64,000 bases of DNA, taken from assembly GCA_950295325.1 (NCBI GenBank), contig OX485803.1, positions 42,299,554 to 42,363,553 on the forward strand. The letters run 5' to 3'. The notes under the pieces were generated by a model. That model was not told the DNA's origin, ran no database searches, and saw only the letters and a list, made by a program, of their open reading frames with translations. Of this stretch, positions 1 through 12,045 are shown one piece after another (the first letter of the stretch is position 1; every line of letters starts with the position of its first letter). This DNA is from Polytrichum commune (lineage: Eukaryota; Streptophyta; Polytrichopsida; Polytrichales; Polytrichaceae). The translations under genes and the position numbers were made by a program.

Positions 1-520
1 ATCTCCTATGTGAGAAGACTGTAGAGAAAAACAAATGTGTATGTAGAGACAATAGGGTGGAAAATGAACTCATATTTATACTAATCCTTTCAATTTGATG
101 TCATGAATGCTTCCACTACATAGACAAAACATACATCATGAAATAAATAGGCCTTTATTACATATATTATCCACTTTCACTTTCTGATGAAATTGAACAT
201 TTTTGTCATCCATAGAATATAACTCATAATAATCTGACCTTCAAACACACATCATTTGGATGAAATAAGGTAACTTGGGTGAGACTAACACATCTATTGC
301 CAATTTTTGTACATCTGCCTTTACTTCAAATTTCTCAATAACCTTTTTAAACGTACACACTAGTCAAAAAAACACCTCTCTCGTTTGCATCCTATGTATG
401 CTAATGCCTCAAATAATACCCTTTTCTACACTCATGTTAGTTTGTACATGGTATGAAGAGTCCACCCTCCTAGGAAGGTATAGATCATGGCATTGTGGTA
501 GCATGTATTATGGTTGAAAA
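1..520. repeat. Dispersed repeat F, copy 1
   Basis: This stretch aligns by eye, in the same orientation, with 44985-45470. Shared landmarks are the tract around gcctttattaca followed by ccactttcac, then catttggatgaaataaggt, then the block ending near gaagagtcc. No conserved open frame runs through it and no terminal repeats are visible, so the element class is unknown. The left part is cut by the window edge. Confidence 0.6.
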
Positions 521-2217
521 TTTTGTTAACTTGTCTTCCAACAACTTGCATTAACATGCACAACATGCATGGGCCCGCATGGCAATCTAAGTGGCTCCCA
601 TTAAATGTTATACTATAAAATCTATTTGCATTGTAGTAATTGAATCCCAAATTTGGTCCAGTTACCAGTCTACCCTTGTTAAATGAACAATGTTCGGGGT
701 AAATACTATTCATTTGGCAAGGGGACCCAACATAAGTGAAAAATAATCCTCTTAAAATTTTCAAGAGTCCCGGCGCTAGGGGTGCAACACCCTAGTGCTG
801 AATATTGTTATGATATTATTTAGGTGGAGTGTGTCAGCATATGTCAATAGCCATATCTATCTATATACATATATTCATATACATAGAACTTTATAGTTGT
901 AGGTTAGGCCTAGATGGAGATTATGAGGTGGAGGCAAAACAGTTGTTGCATTGTGTACATTTCATCCATCGATATGGCATGTGCAGATTCATTTTTACAT
1001 CCATATTGTACCGTACATATTATACTTGAATAGAAAAACTATATGTAACTTGCCTACGTGTATTGGACAAGATAAACTCAGGAGTCTTCCCATGAGATTT
1101 TAAATATCCAAAATTTTAAATTTACTTAACCGTGCGTTAGAAGGATCTCAAAAAGCATGTTATTGCTTGATACGAGAAGAGTACCTTGCTTCCTTTCTTT
1201 AAGAAACCCATTGAATGACATAGTAGAACCTTGAAAATTCAGTTACTTACTTTGTACTTCCAGACAATTCGTGGATGCATGCACAATCAATGACGCAATA
1301 AGCCAGGAGAAAGATCATCTACATAATATTGCATTAAACATTTCCATACGAGGTCAAAGCCGAAGGTGTTTTTTTGTTGTACAAACTAATCTTAGAGAAC
1401 AGTAGAAACATTATTCCCCATGCATGATAATAGTGGCCCACTTCCGACAAGTTGAGCGGTCCCCTTTACTGCCTACATGCAAAAAACAGTGTTATTAGAA
1501 CTTTACAGTATTCAACTCAACAAAACTGGTTGTGAACCCCACTGCATTGCTATGAAAGATCCACATTCCAACCATAAGATCTTTCAACCACTAGTGTGAG
1601 GACCATAACACTGAATATCATTTGACGCGTTTGGATGCCCAGATCTCAAGATGAAATGTGAAACACTTTCAAAACTTCTACAGTTGACCGGCTGCCCAAG
1701 GTACATGTACCATTTGACCAAAGCATCTCCACACATCAGACTAGTATAATTTTCATGCTTTGCATCTCTGGACCACATATTATGTACGAGAACCTCAAAA
1801 ATTCCTCAAGATCTGAGGCCCAACACAAAAAATTGCTTCAAGCAGATAGAGAACTTGCAATCACATGTACCCAAGACAAGGCTGAGATTGTGCAAGCTCT
1901 GATGTTCAATGAAAAATCTGCTGCCAAATCCAAGCGGTTGGTGTGTATGAGGGGTTGAACCAAGCATGTCTGCAAAAAAAAAATCGCTATTTCTGACTCA
2001 AGGATAATCTAAGATCAACCGTTTCTACTCAAGATGGCCTTTGCTCTGTACTAATGGCTATCTCTTCTCCGGGCAGGACTCCACAACTACCGGTAGGCAT
2101 AAAAGAAGAGTCCTCTCGTTGCCATGCCTCTGACACCTGGTACTGCAAATGCAACATCAGCACACACCTCCTACATAAATTCCACAACAGGTGGCATGTT
2201 CAACTAACCCTAGAACC
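521..2217. other. Intergenic, no gene recognised
   Basis: No recognisable gene. A short open frame at 1755-1958 (+) has a charged, lysine- and glutamate-rich composition and could be a decayed exon. I do not recognise the protein and see no partner exons. Confidence 0.4.
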
Positions 2218-2415
2218 AGTGTCTGGGGAGATTTTTGGGGCATAATCGGTTGATATCCTAGTTGTTTCCAAGTCCAACTGGTTACATCTTGACATCTTTT
2301 GATTTTTCTTTATTAAATTGGGGCATACTCTATAAATTCCTCTCAAGTGATCGGTAATTTTCCTGACGTCTTGAACTTCAACCAGTTATTTCTCAAACTT
2401 AACCAGTTCACCTGT
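2218..2415 (+). repeat. AACCGGTT module (family A), copy 1, interrupted
   Basis: First of seven copies of a ~215-bp module. It starts near ccagtgtctggggagattt and carries the ordered landmarks of the family: cggttgatatcctagt, tccaactggttacat, cttcaaccagttattt. The copy breaks off after ctgtaactgc, where a MITE (2421-2798) is inserted; the module end ggccggtcctcccc resumes at about 2799-2813. Confidence 0.75.
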
Positions 2416-2420
2416 AACTG

Positions 2421-2798
2421 CATTAAATGTGATATTAACTGTCATATGGTTTTTACTGTCACTATGGTAGCTTTCCAGATGACAGTTCTTATGAATAAGT
2501 GAACAAATATTGTCATGGATGATGGATGAGTTCATCCATTGGCCCAAAACCCTACCTTCTCTTGTCAGCAATTTAATTGTGATGCAATATTGTCGTGGGT
2601 GATTGAAATTTGGATGTAAATCCACTTGGGAAGTGACAGTAATTGCAACACTGTAAATCTATAATTCCCCAAACTTTTAACAAGGAATGACAAATAATGT
2701 GGGGTTAACATTTAGTGTTGGTGACACTAACTGCATTTTACAATTAGTATTGAGCAAGACAATTAGAATTGGTGACACAAAATATCATATTTAGTGTA
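2421..2798 (+). mobile_element. MITE family B (~390 bp), copy 1, nested in the AACCGGTT module
   Basis: Non-coding element with terminal inverted repeats built on a semi-palindrome like CACTAAATNTGATATTTAGTG. The interior matches 13505-13893 base for base over long runs, e.g. ccctaccttctcttgtca and acaattagtattgagcaag. It sits inside copy 1 of the AACCGGTT module, whose two halves flank it, so it inserted after that module. No coding capacity. Confidence 0.8.
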
Positions 2799-3009
2799 GC
2801 GGCCGGTCCTCCCCATGCACTGGCCAAAACTGAGGCCTCTGAGCTCTGCAAACATCCTTGGCCGAAAATTCTTGCTCATAGTCTCTTAATGTTGCAAGTA
2901 ATCATGCGCCGCATCATAACATTGAACACGGTGAAGCCATACACCACCACAACCTGCACAATTCTACGCAGTTCTTAGTCCACACACCCTGCATACACGT
3001 CTCCACACC

Positions 3010-3228
3010 AGTGATCAGGGAGATTTTTGGGCACAATCGGTTGAGATCCTAGTGTTTGCAAGTCCAACCGGTTACATGTTGACATCCTTCGGTTTTCCTT
3101 TATACAATTGGGGTATATTCTATAAATTCCTCTAAACTGATCGGTGATTTTCCTGCAGTCTTGAACTTCAACCGGTTACTTCTCAAAATCAATCGGTTCA
3201 TCTGTAACTAACTGCCGGTTCTCCCCGC
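3010..3228 (+). repeat. AACCGGTT module (family A), copy 2
   Basis: Complete copy from ccagtgatcagggagattt to ctgccggttctccccg. It contains perfect AACCGGTT octamers in tccaaccggttacatg and ttcaaccggttactt, plus degenerate ones. It begins ~414 bp before copy 3, so copies 1-3 form a loose cluster. Confidence 0.8.
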
Positions 3229-3423
3229 TCATAGCTCCACACTGATTCAGAAACTCCTGTGATTCTGACTTGGTGTAGGATTGAACTTCGACTTGCACAT
3301 CATCCTAGTTCTTCTGTGTTGTGTTGTCAACAAATCCGCCATCTGCAGCTGATAACCCAAGTGAGTTAGTTTAACCTTCTTATAGCCCAATTGATCACAA
3401 GCACTCCTGTGAATCGTCCACTC

Positions 3424-3641
3424 CAGTGCTCGGGAAGTCTTTGGGCATAGTCGGTCAAGATCCTTCTGATTCTACATCCAACCGGTTACATGTTGACATC
3501 TTCTGGTTTTACTTTATTCATTGAAGGTATATTCCACAGATTCCTCTCAAATGATGGGTAATCCTCTGAAGTCTCGAACTTCAACTGGTTATTTCTCAAA
3601 CTCAATCGGCTCATCTGTAACTAACCGCCGGTTCTCCCCGA
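3424..3641 (+). repeat. AACCGGTT module (family A), copy 3
   Basis: Complete copy from ccagtgctcgggaagtc to accgccggttctccccg. One intact AACCGGTT octamer (tccaaccggttacatg) and several one-base variants. The spacer to copy 2 is not conserved, so the unit of homology is the ~215-bp module itself. Confidence 0.8.
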
Positions 3642-4650
3642 GCCCTGGTCCACCCATTCACTGTAGTCTGGTCAATGCAAAACACAGGAGCATGTGCCAT
3701 CATTTTTTGCATCGACTCTGCGCATGTGCGTAGTGTATTCTAAATGCACATGTGTAATGCACCGCCTTTTATAGTTGGTCAAAGTGGTGTTATTTTGTAT
3801 TTAGAGTTGCATATGATTGGTGGTTTTTAATTTTGGGTTACTTAATGCACTGTCGCACTCAATTCTTGATGGTTTGAGGATGAGAAGGGTATGTTGTTTG
3901 TAAGTTGTTAAGGTTTGCTTACCTTAGTAAGTAAGATTTGCATTGACCCTTGCTATGAATAATGTAATGCACGTGTTTCATTCAGTTTGGACCACATTAT
4001 GAACCAAAAAGGACTCTACAAGAGCGAGAGGAATTGTTGAATATGAGTGTAACTCTCATCCATTTGTGTTCAAAAGATAACCCCTATAGATTTGTGGTTG
4101 ATTCATTACAAATGTGTTGTGTTAGACGAGAATAATTCAGGCTTTAAAATGGGATAATAACATCAACCAAATAAAAACCCCTTTCTTGTTTTTGCTTTTG
4201 CTCTAATTTCTTCTTCGCTTGGGAGAGGGGTACTAAGGCTATCAAATCAAGTTTCTGTCGTGGGACCGAACACTATCAAATCAAGTTTTTGTCATGGGAC
4301 CGAACACTAGCACCTATTTCCGCACTCTCAACCCAATATCCCTTTTGACAAAAGCGGAGCTGGCTGAGAAACAATTGAAGAATTGGTAGCAAAAGTCATA
4401 GTATGAGTGTTTGATTATGGGCCAAGGGCCACATCATGAAATATTGAGGGGTTTGAAACTCACCCAAAAGTCGTACCATGGAGAATTGAGATTGAATTTT
4501 TGTGTGGTCACGGGTCTTCAAGTGTTGTGAAAAGTCACACATGGCCGAGCTCTCAAGTCAATGTTATTTCATTACCATTCCATTCATGTGGGCCCTTCTA
4601 CACAATGAGTTATAACAATTCAAGTGTTGTGAGATTATGCAGTTTCATAT
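3642..4650. other. Intergenic, no gene recognised
   Basis: No gene recognised. Contains a short local direct duplication near 4245-4310 (atcaaatcaagttt followed by gtcgtggga or gtcatggga, then ccgaacacta), otherwise unstructured. Confidence 0.35.
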
Positions 4651-4802
4651 CGTAGAGGGTTCTCTATTTCATCTTTACTTTGTGTTGAAATGTAGTTTCC
4701 ACGTGGGATAACAAGTGGTCTTAGTGAATGTGAGCATGACACATGGCAAAATTCGAGAAGAAAATAATCAGTTTGTGTTAGAATAGAGAGCCCTCTATGG
4801 TG
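4651..4802 (+). mobile_element. Short MITE family D, copy 1
   Basis: A ~150-bp element whose ends are inverted repeats: gtagagggttctctattt at the left and the complement-matching gaatagagagccctctat at the right. Both ends are consistent with a TA target duplication. A second copy lies inverted at 46514-46665. No coding sequence. Confidence 0.7.
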
Positions 4803-4894
4803 GTCTCTCAAATTTGATGGGTGGTAGACTCACCTCTTTTAGATAGACTATGGCAAAATAGAAATTGATAGAACATGAAAGTCCGATATCCATT

Positions 4895-5085
4895 TCACGT
4901 TACATGTATAAATCCATGTAGGATGTTCGTCCATTCAAAATTTCTTGGTCCCTTTGGCCCTCAAAGTCTAGTGTAAAGTGAAGTGGGACAGTCGTTGATG
5001 TTTTCCCACCAATGAGAGACTTTAGATTGCAATGGTCCCGGGGCCTCAAGGTAGGCTGAGTGTAAAGTGTCCATTTTAGTGTTAT
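4895..5085 (+). repeat. Dispersed repeat E, copy 1
   Basis: Matches 47190-47400 in inverted orientation. The most conserved motif is ggccctcaaagtctagtgta with aagtg following; a degenerate second occurrence lies ~85 bp downstream (ggggcctcaaggtaggctg then agtgtaaagtg). Element class not recognised. Confidence 0.55.
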
Positions 5086-5437
5086 GGAAGTGCAAATGCA
5101 AGTGGCAGGATTCGAAGTCATGTCTTTTTCCTCCCAAAGTTTATTCTAACCATGAGATCCACATATTGTTAAGGAAGATGATCAAAAATTCACACTTTTA
5201 TATAATCATAGAGAGCAAGGTGGGGAACATCAAAATCCACTCCCACCTTGTTCTTTATTACTGAGACCCTCTAGGGAACAAAGTGGGAACATTGATCTTT
5301 CATATACACCTAAATTGGTTATGAAACATTTGTGCAATGTAGTACTGTAACACTAAAACATTACTACTATGTAACATTGAAACATTGAACATTATGACAG
5401 GTAGAATACACAAATACAGTTCCAAAGGCGGTGACTT

Positions 5438-5940
5438 TTGCAAAGGTTGACATGGCCATCATTAGCTCGTGCATTTAAGACTACACTATTTTGTCTAATT
5501 AGTATGGGTAACCATTTGGAGTTACATGTTGCTATTTTATTCTTTTACAAGCTAGGAACAACATCAATCTTCTGGCAAAGTAAATTGCAGCCAATTGTTG
5601 CACTTTCGACCATAGAAGTGGAATATAGGGCACTTAGCGACATAGATAAGTGCAATCTTGCATGAAATCAAGACCAACAAAAATCTTTTACAACAACATG
5701 GGAGCAATTAAGTTACTCAAAAACTCATTCTAGCACGCCATGACCAAGCATATTGAGCTACAACACCATTTCATTTGTTTAAAAAATAGCATTCGGAGAG
5801 ATTGAAGTATCATGTTACGAACCACATGACAAAAAACATATTTATTGACGAAGCATGTCGATTACGCAAAATTTGACAATGCCTCAGAATAGATGGGTGT
5901 CTTGGACCTCATCCAAGAGAGCGCCATGTAAGTCTAATTA
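5438..5940 (+). pseudogene. Ty1/copia retrotransposon RNase H remnant
   Basis: Decayed 3' end of a copia polyprotein. In 5438-5665 the frame reads FWQSKLQPIVALSTIEVEYR, the typical copia RNase H stretch (SWQSK.Q..VALST.EAEY). Downstream, in shifting frames with stops, 5745-5790 keeps the HIELQHHFI-like motif that precedes the polypurine region in copia elements. No integrase, reverse transcriptase or LTR is visible nearby, so only the C-terminal end survives. The part near 5478-5530 resembles one arm of inverted-repeat element C (63320-63912), so a further insertion has probably replaced coding sequence just upstream of the recognisable domain. Confidence 0.7.
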
Positions 5941-8343
5941 AGCTACATACTCTTCTAAGCAAGGTTCCCATGGTGCACTTGCGGCACTAGAACAACCAAA
6001 CATTACCTAACTACAAATACTACCACATGGCTTGACCTCCCTACTATTTCTTTGTCATTCCACCCTCAATACAACACCAACATTTTTTGCAAGCAGTGCC
6101 TCAAAGGAAAAGAGATTCTCATGGTACCAAAGCACCACATGCTTCACCTTCAAACCCATCTTCTTTGCATTACAATAGTACCCCAACGTATAAGTCTATT
6201 AAACTCAGTTGCAACCCAATTAACAATCTCACCCACTTATTGGTGCCATTTTCTATTCACCCTTCTCAAACAAAATACAAACAAGCTCCTTGAACTTATT
6301 TTCAGCCAAACTCATCTGCAAACGATCTCATCTGGCAACCCTGAGATCAAATCACAAAAATGGTCACCACCAACTCCTTGAGATGACACCGACCAATCCA
6401 CCGATGCAAGCAAGAGGTGGTGGGTTACAATCAACATTGCCCACAAACTCAAACAAGACATTTCCCATGCATGAAAACTTTTAATATCACTGTGCAAAGA
6501 CATATTGCTCAAACATGGAGTGTATCTACGATCTCTCGTGTGAGGGAGAGTGTTGGAAGTTTGTTCTTACTAGAGCCTTGTTGCAAGACCCAACACCTTA
6601 GTCTAGCTAGCCACCACAAATAGAATAGTTGGCACTTACACCTCATAACCGGCAGTCACAAGTTGTTAAGGAGGTACCACCACACAGGTAGGAGCATTGT
6701 TAGCCTCAATGTAAATATCCTAGGAAAGCACCCACAAGTAGCAACCATGTATATAAACAACTCACTTGCAATTTGGGCTCTTAATGAAAGTTTCTAAACT
6801 TCCATTCTACATTCAAGTGTCAAGAGGAATGTGTGAATATTCCTACATAGCAGTCGAGACTCACGAAACTCGCTCCTCTCAAGATGATGATATCTCAATA
6901 TCAAGAAAGCCAAACTTGTTTGATTGGCATAGATCAAATGGCAATTTGATTGCAATTCAATTAAGAAATAATTTAGTCCCCAATGTTTTGCCATGGTTGT
7001 CATTGTGAACAAGAAATCGCATTGGAAACAAAAGTATCTAAAATTAAAAGAGAATATGTGGAGCTCAACATCAAATATGAAAAGATGTCACATTTCAACC
7101 ATGAATGCAATAAAAGATAATTTCTACACTTTATTGAGTCCAGGTAATTGTGATCCATCAGTCACTTGCAGTGCACATCACTTAGCAACTCGTGCACATT
7201 AAGTTAAGCAAGACCAACTTCAGTCCTCAAGTACACTTGAAGGTTACAATGGGGCTGAAACATGCCGGATTCAATTTCACAAAATGACTCTGGAGTAGGA
7301 GATCTTGCCTTTGGTCCTCTGCTTGAAGATGTTTGGAGAAAAGGTCACTTCAGTTTAGGCAGCACAAGAACAATTCCTCTTTTCTCACTCATCGATCCCT
7401 ATCATGTTCAACCACAACCACATGTGTAACTGATGATTCTGGGTTCGACCTACTTGAACATTATCAACTCAAGAACGAAGCCATAGATAATGTCAATAGA
7501 GATAGCACACTAGTGATGCTTATCTGTGAACCAGTGGACCCAATAGAGTCAAAACGACATGGTTAATCTTCAGTAACTATTTACTATTCTCATCTTCCAT
7601 TACATCACATTCCTTCAAAAAGCCAGATACCATATATCTTGAAAGAACTGCATGTTTGCACTATTTAGCATATGCACACGACACATGTATAGACTTGCCA
7701 ACACTTTAAGGGCAGCCAAAAATGCACTTTAAGCCAGGAGATGTCTGCAGATGATCCCCATGCCAAAATTAATATGTGGAAGCCCATGGGGCTTAATGTA
7801 TAACGATAAGCGCGATTATGCAGCTGAAAGTATTTGTAAAATTTAATGATCAACATTTTGAATGAAAAAATAAAGATTTGAAGGACAAAGACAAGGATAT
7901 ACAAATCAAGTTTGCACCCCTCTTGCAGTGCATACTACATGCCCCAAATCAACTTTTCAACAACCCAATTCTCTTGTTTGTGTGAGGTGTGGTTGTGGAG
8001 TAATACAGACTGACACATGTTCTTGTCTCAGATTCTTGACACATGTTGAGATTTATACAACCCGCCATTTGAGGTCCAAAACCGTCAATGATATACAATA
8101 TTTACCTCACAACCATGGGTAGCACTAACTTAGAAGACCACAAGTTAAATGTACCTGAATACTTGTACCATGACTGTAAGAACTATCTGAGGGTTGATAC
8201 TTCAAATCTGCCAAACAAGGCCTCAGCAGGGTTGGCCTGGGTAGGATCACCAGAAATGATCACTGGAACTGCAAAATTGTGCACAACCACCGTCTCTGTC
8301 TTCAAGGCTGATTGTGTTTGAGAAGAAGGCATGGTGAACAATG
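5941..8343. other. Intergenic, no gene recognised
   Basis: Several short open frames (6052-6381, 6766-7008, 7333-7566, all +) but none shows a recognised domain or splice-site-supported partner. The stretch just below 8344 is expected to contain the 3' UTR and polyadenylation region of the minus-strand DnaJ-type gene. Confidence 0.35.
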
Positions 8344-9455
8344 TCAAACATAACCTCTTCCCACACAGTTCAAGCACTTCTGGACCCTGCACATGCCAAA
8401 TGTCACGTGAAAGCTCGGAATTTGATGTTCCTTGAGCATCAAACTAAGAGTGCATGACAGTCGCAACAATTGTTGAAACCTCAAATCTGAAAGGACTCTG
8501 GACGCTCGATTGAACCATTTCACATTGTCAAGGTGGAGGAGGAGGATCATACTTGTTGCCGTCACATGTCGGACACACACAAGGCTTGGTCACCACTGGA
8601 TCATACAAGGGCGACCACTCAATGGTGGAGTCCCCTTTACACAGCCGACATTCAACAAATCCCCGACCTTTGCAACATCCACACTTGGCTCCAGTTTTCT
8701 TCTGCGGACATATAAATGCACATTAGAAACTCAAATTCATCGGAAGATGGTTGAACACAATAGTAGTTACCTCGGTCGTCATCACCATGACCCTGAACCT
8801 AATCTCGTCGACTCACAAACTAAAATTCAACAAACCCCCCAACCTTCAAAACGTGCACACTTATATGAAGTTTTCTTCTGCGGACGCATAGAAAGCACAA
8901 TAAAAACTCGAGTTCATAAGAAGATGGTTAAACAGATTACCCATTACCTCGGTCGTCATCACCATGACCCTAACCCTAATTTCGTCGACTCGCAAACTAG
9001 CAATCCCCTCTACGAGCATACTATCCAAGATGAAGAGAATTCGTAACGCCGTTACGGGAGACATTGAGGGGCCGAAGATATCTGAGTACAATATGCCCGC
9101 CGGCTCTCTCGCCAATTTACATAAACAGATAACAGAATCCTAGCGACACTATGCATTATCCACATTAACCCGAACTGAACCATCGAGACATGAAATTGGG
9201 TTCAGATAGGACAGGTCGTATCCACCATTGCAGTTACCCTATCGTGATGTGGAGAGAAGAATTGTGGGTTGTTCAGCAGGGTAGATACATTGCCAAATTC
9301 AGGATGACCCATGGAAATTTTTGTACCCGCTTATTCTCCACGACAGTTTGGAAGGCGCCCAGCGACAGAGAGGACAGCATGGAGAGAGTGAAGATTCCTG
9401 CGGTCACGGCTGCACCCGCGGTGGCGATCAGTCGTAGAGGCCCTCCGCGCATCAT
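8344..9455 (-). CDS. Small membrane-anchored DnaJ-type cysteine-rich (zinc finger) protein, 3 exons
   Basis: Complete gene model on the minus strand. Coding exons are 9455-9327 (codons 1-43), 8701-8553 and 8386-8344; introns start GT and end AG (donors cgg|gtacaa and aacaa|gtatga, acceptors ccgcag and gtgcag) and the frame closes exactly to 106 aa. The start is the first of two adjacent ATGs (MMRGGPLRLI); an in-frame stop lies upstream with no other ATG. Residues ~6-34 are hydrophobic, probably a membrane anchor or organelle-targeting segment. Residues 50-104 hold four CxxCxGx repeats (C50/C53 KGRG, C61/C64, C86/C89, C97/C100 VGRG), as in the DnaJ central zinc-finger domain, with the conserved IEWSPLYDP between the pairs. 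There is no J-domain. It resembles plant proteins annotated as chaperone protein dnaJ-related; folding or redox assistance in an organelle is inference. Intron 1 contains a tandem duplication of the start of exon 2. Confidence 0.85.
8651..9001. repeat. Tandem duplication (175-bp unit, two copies) spanning exon 2 start and intron 1
   Basis: Unit 1 (8651-8825) and unit 2 (8826-9001) align throughout, sharing cagttttcttctgcggac-like and cctcggtcgtcatcaccatg blocks. Unit 1 includes the first 51 bases of the functional exon 2 and its 3' splice site. Unit 2 is a diverged copy lying upstream in transcription, with a preserved acceptor (gcgtccgcag on the minus strand) but a frame that decays to a stop after about 18 codons. 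Confidence 0.85.
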
Positions 9456-10105
9456 TGTGTGGAAGTTCCGTGAGCTTTGGAATGCCCAAATCTTCCGTGA
9501 CTTGAGTCCTTTATCGACAAATTCCTCCGCTATCTCAATTTCCACCTCTCCTCCTTCAACCTTAAACCCCGAGCAAAACCCCAAACAGAACCCCCTTCAT
9601 CCATCCCGAATCTTCACATTCATTCATTCCAACATCTCTGGCAGGAAGGATTTCTAGGGTTCCAAATTTAGACATTATATCAATGTTTAAATATTTGTAT
9701 TATTCTGAAGTTATTGTGTGTGTTGAGGCTGCCGATACTTCCACCCTACTCACAGAGGCTATCGCACTCTGCCACTCTTCGGAATTAGACAGTTTTGAAA
9801 CCATCTTGATGTACTTTCAGTCCCATTAGCCTTTTGGCTGCACGAACTTTAAAAACAATTTCATTTGATTCTTTCTCAATACTAAATTAATGAGTAGAGG
9901 GTAGATGTGAAAAGCAGCCATTCTTTTCGAAATTGTAAGAAGTAAATTGATAGCTTACTTTCATCATCCTCAGCAGCTCTCGACATCCACAACAACTCAA
10001 ATCAAGGTTTGCCAATTTGGCAGGAGTCTCACAAAGCGATCTATACATTGCAATCGGTCATATTGAAGACGGAGAAAAAGGCACGCAATTTTCTCTTTTC
10101 TTATC
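9456..10105. other. 5' flank of the DnaJ-type gene
   Basis: Presumed 5' UTR and promoter of the minus-strand gene. The first ~200 bp are C-rich on the plus strand. I cannot place a TATA box or start site with confidence. The plus-strand open frame 9190-9657 is a shadow of the gene. Confidence 0.35.
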
Positions 10106-11815
10106 TTTTCTTTTTTTGAGACAAAAGGCCAACCGAGCCAACACCAAATGAATTAAACAAAACCAAGAAACATACCCACACCAAGGGGAGGCACACGGAA
10201 CACGAAACACGAAACCCCTCGGACACGAAACACTGCCACATAAAAAGTAACAACACCCGACCCTACCAAGGACAACCCCCCGGACCCACCAAACCAAGGA
10301 CCACCCCCACCCCACCTACCAAGGACAACCCAAAACCACCAAGACAACCCTCACCAGAGAGCTGGACATCCTCCCTACGTTGTTGTTTCCAATTCCACAC
10401 AATACGTAAATTATTCCTCCTACACATGATGTTCCTAGCACCCCACATTTTGTCAAAACCTTGGAGCAAGGCCGTTGTGGAGAAGCCACTAATCTTGATT
10501 TGCTTAATCACCCATTTCCACGCCGCCTTGGCACACATGATGAGTTCATCCCAAATGCAGTGTTTGACCCCAGACTCGTGCCATTGTTTGTGGTTGAAGA
10601 CTTTGTCATTACGTTCAATTCAAATGGTCCACAAAGTGATGCCACAAAGGAGGTGCCAAATTTCAATTTGTTTGCAAAATTTCTTCCGAATCCTTTCCCC
10701 AAACATAGCTTGTTTCCATTGAAAAATGTCGTAGTTGCTAGTCCTCACCCCACACAGCTCATGCATGATGAATGTGGCCCATCTCCAAGCCCTCCACGCT
10801 TAAATGCAATCCCAAAATTTGTGTTTAACCGACTCACTTGTGTTAGGGAGGTAGAAGATACATTGCTTAGAAATGGAAGCAGGTGCGATATGAGCCCTCT
10901 ATTCATTGACTGCAATTGCTTTATGCCATATTGACCACATAAAAGTTGCTTCCTTTCCAGACTTCAGTGGGTCCCTGACCTAGGACCATTAGAATTTGTA
11001 GTTCCCTGGAAGATAACCCTGCCATTTTTCGGCGGGATGATTGACCCCCTTGGTTCTCTTCGTGATAAAGTCCCTCCCCAATTTAGTGGTGTAGTTAAGA
11101 AAGTGACCACCTTCAACCCATCGCCACCTATCGGGGTCCCATCTAAGAGTGGGCGTTTTACCACAGTAAAAAATGTTTTTTTTCTATTTCCCCTTCCTTT
11201 TTTTGCCCTCTAGTGGTATGAATGAATTGCACTTCATGAAAAAGGCCCTCCATTTCCTCAATCGGTTTCTCCCATAAACTAAGACAACGTGAGTGGGTGC
11301 CCACTGTGTAACATTGCACCGGAAGAGGCATGGAAAGGTATTGGTGGTGCATGCATTGTGGAGAAAAGTTCCGTGTACATTGAAAGACAAAAGCAAGGTC
11401 TTCCCCTCCTGCCACATAGAAACCTAACCATTGTCCGGCGTGAGTGGTGACCATGTCATTTTCCAAGAGTTGTCTCCATTTTCCTGAAAGTTTGTTAATG
11501 AGCAAATCCCAATCTCCTATTTCAGTGAGCGTAAGTTCAAACTTCTCTTGCGCAACACCCCAAGTAAGGAAATCCCGAGTTTCGCTATCCCACACGTCAT
11601 CGACAAATTGAATGCCTTTGCGATAGAGGTTAAGGCCTTTGGAGGAAGTGAAGCCCTGATTAATGAGGTCCAGCCCTTCGGACAACCAGACATTTGAGTG
11701 GAGAAGTTCCATCCTCGTACGAAGAGAAAGTTGATAGATTCCCTTCACCATAATCTTCCAAGCTTTACCAATGTGCCCCCATACACAAATTTCCAAAACA
11801 AACAGAACGGACACA
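10106..11815 (-). mobile_element. LINE (non-LTR retrotransposon), 5'-truncated and decayed, copy 1
   Basis: Minus-strand LINE. Its 3' end is at ~10106-10119, where the minus strand reads ...ttttgtctc followed by an A-rich tail. The best open segment, 11158-11814 (218 aa), is colinear with the LINE at 58519-59888, sharing AGQW.GFYV and LPVQCYTVGTHSRC. The remaining zf-RVT and C-terminal parts continue in other frames (10964-11164, 10263-10538, including CAKAAWKWV similar to YAKMAWKRV of copy 2). Frameshifts and stops show it is dead. The 3' UTR carries repeats of ccaaggacaacccc, as in copy 2. I could not identify target-site duplications; the 5' limit near 11815 is approximate. Confidence 0.8.
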
Positions 11816-12043
11816 ATTCAGCAGAATTGAGGCTATAGACAAATCATACGTGATACCTGATGGCGCTGCAAAAGTGAAGTTATTATGGTCTTGCTGCATA
11901 TGGCCTTTGCTGTTGTTGAGGTCAGGGTTGGTGGATCCAACCAAGAAACTATTATTATCCTCTTCAAGGTTTGACAGATAGGGTTTAAGCAATTTGGAAG
12001 AGAATAGATACAGTTGAAAGGAGCAGATTGAGACATATATAAC
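11816..12043 (-). other. Possible exon remnant between a LINE and a pogo element
   Basis: On the minus strand an open stretch rich in Asn/Ser (…NNSFLVGSTNPDLNNS…) ends at a good donor-like site (catcag|gtatcacg) near 11870. It is bounded upstream by the pogo-like element and downstream by the LINE. It may be a host exon broken up by insertions, but no homologue is recognised. Low confidence. Confidence 0.2.
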
Positions 12044-12045
12044 TA

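Noticed and set aside
9190-9657. 155-aa plus-strand open frame
   Set aside because: It lies antisense to exon 1 and the 5' region of the DnaJ-type gene, which has splice-site and motif support; treated as a shadow.
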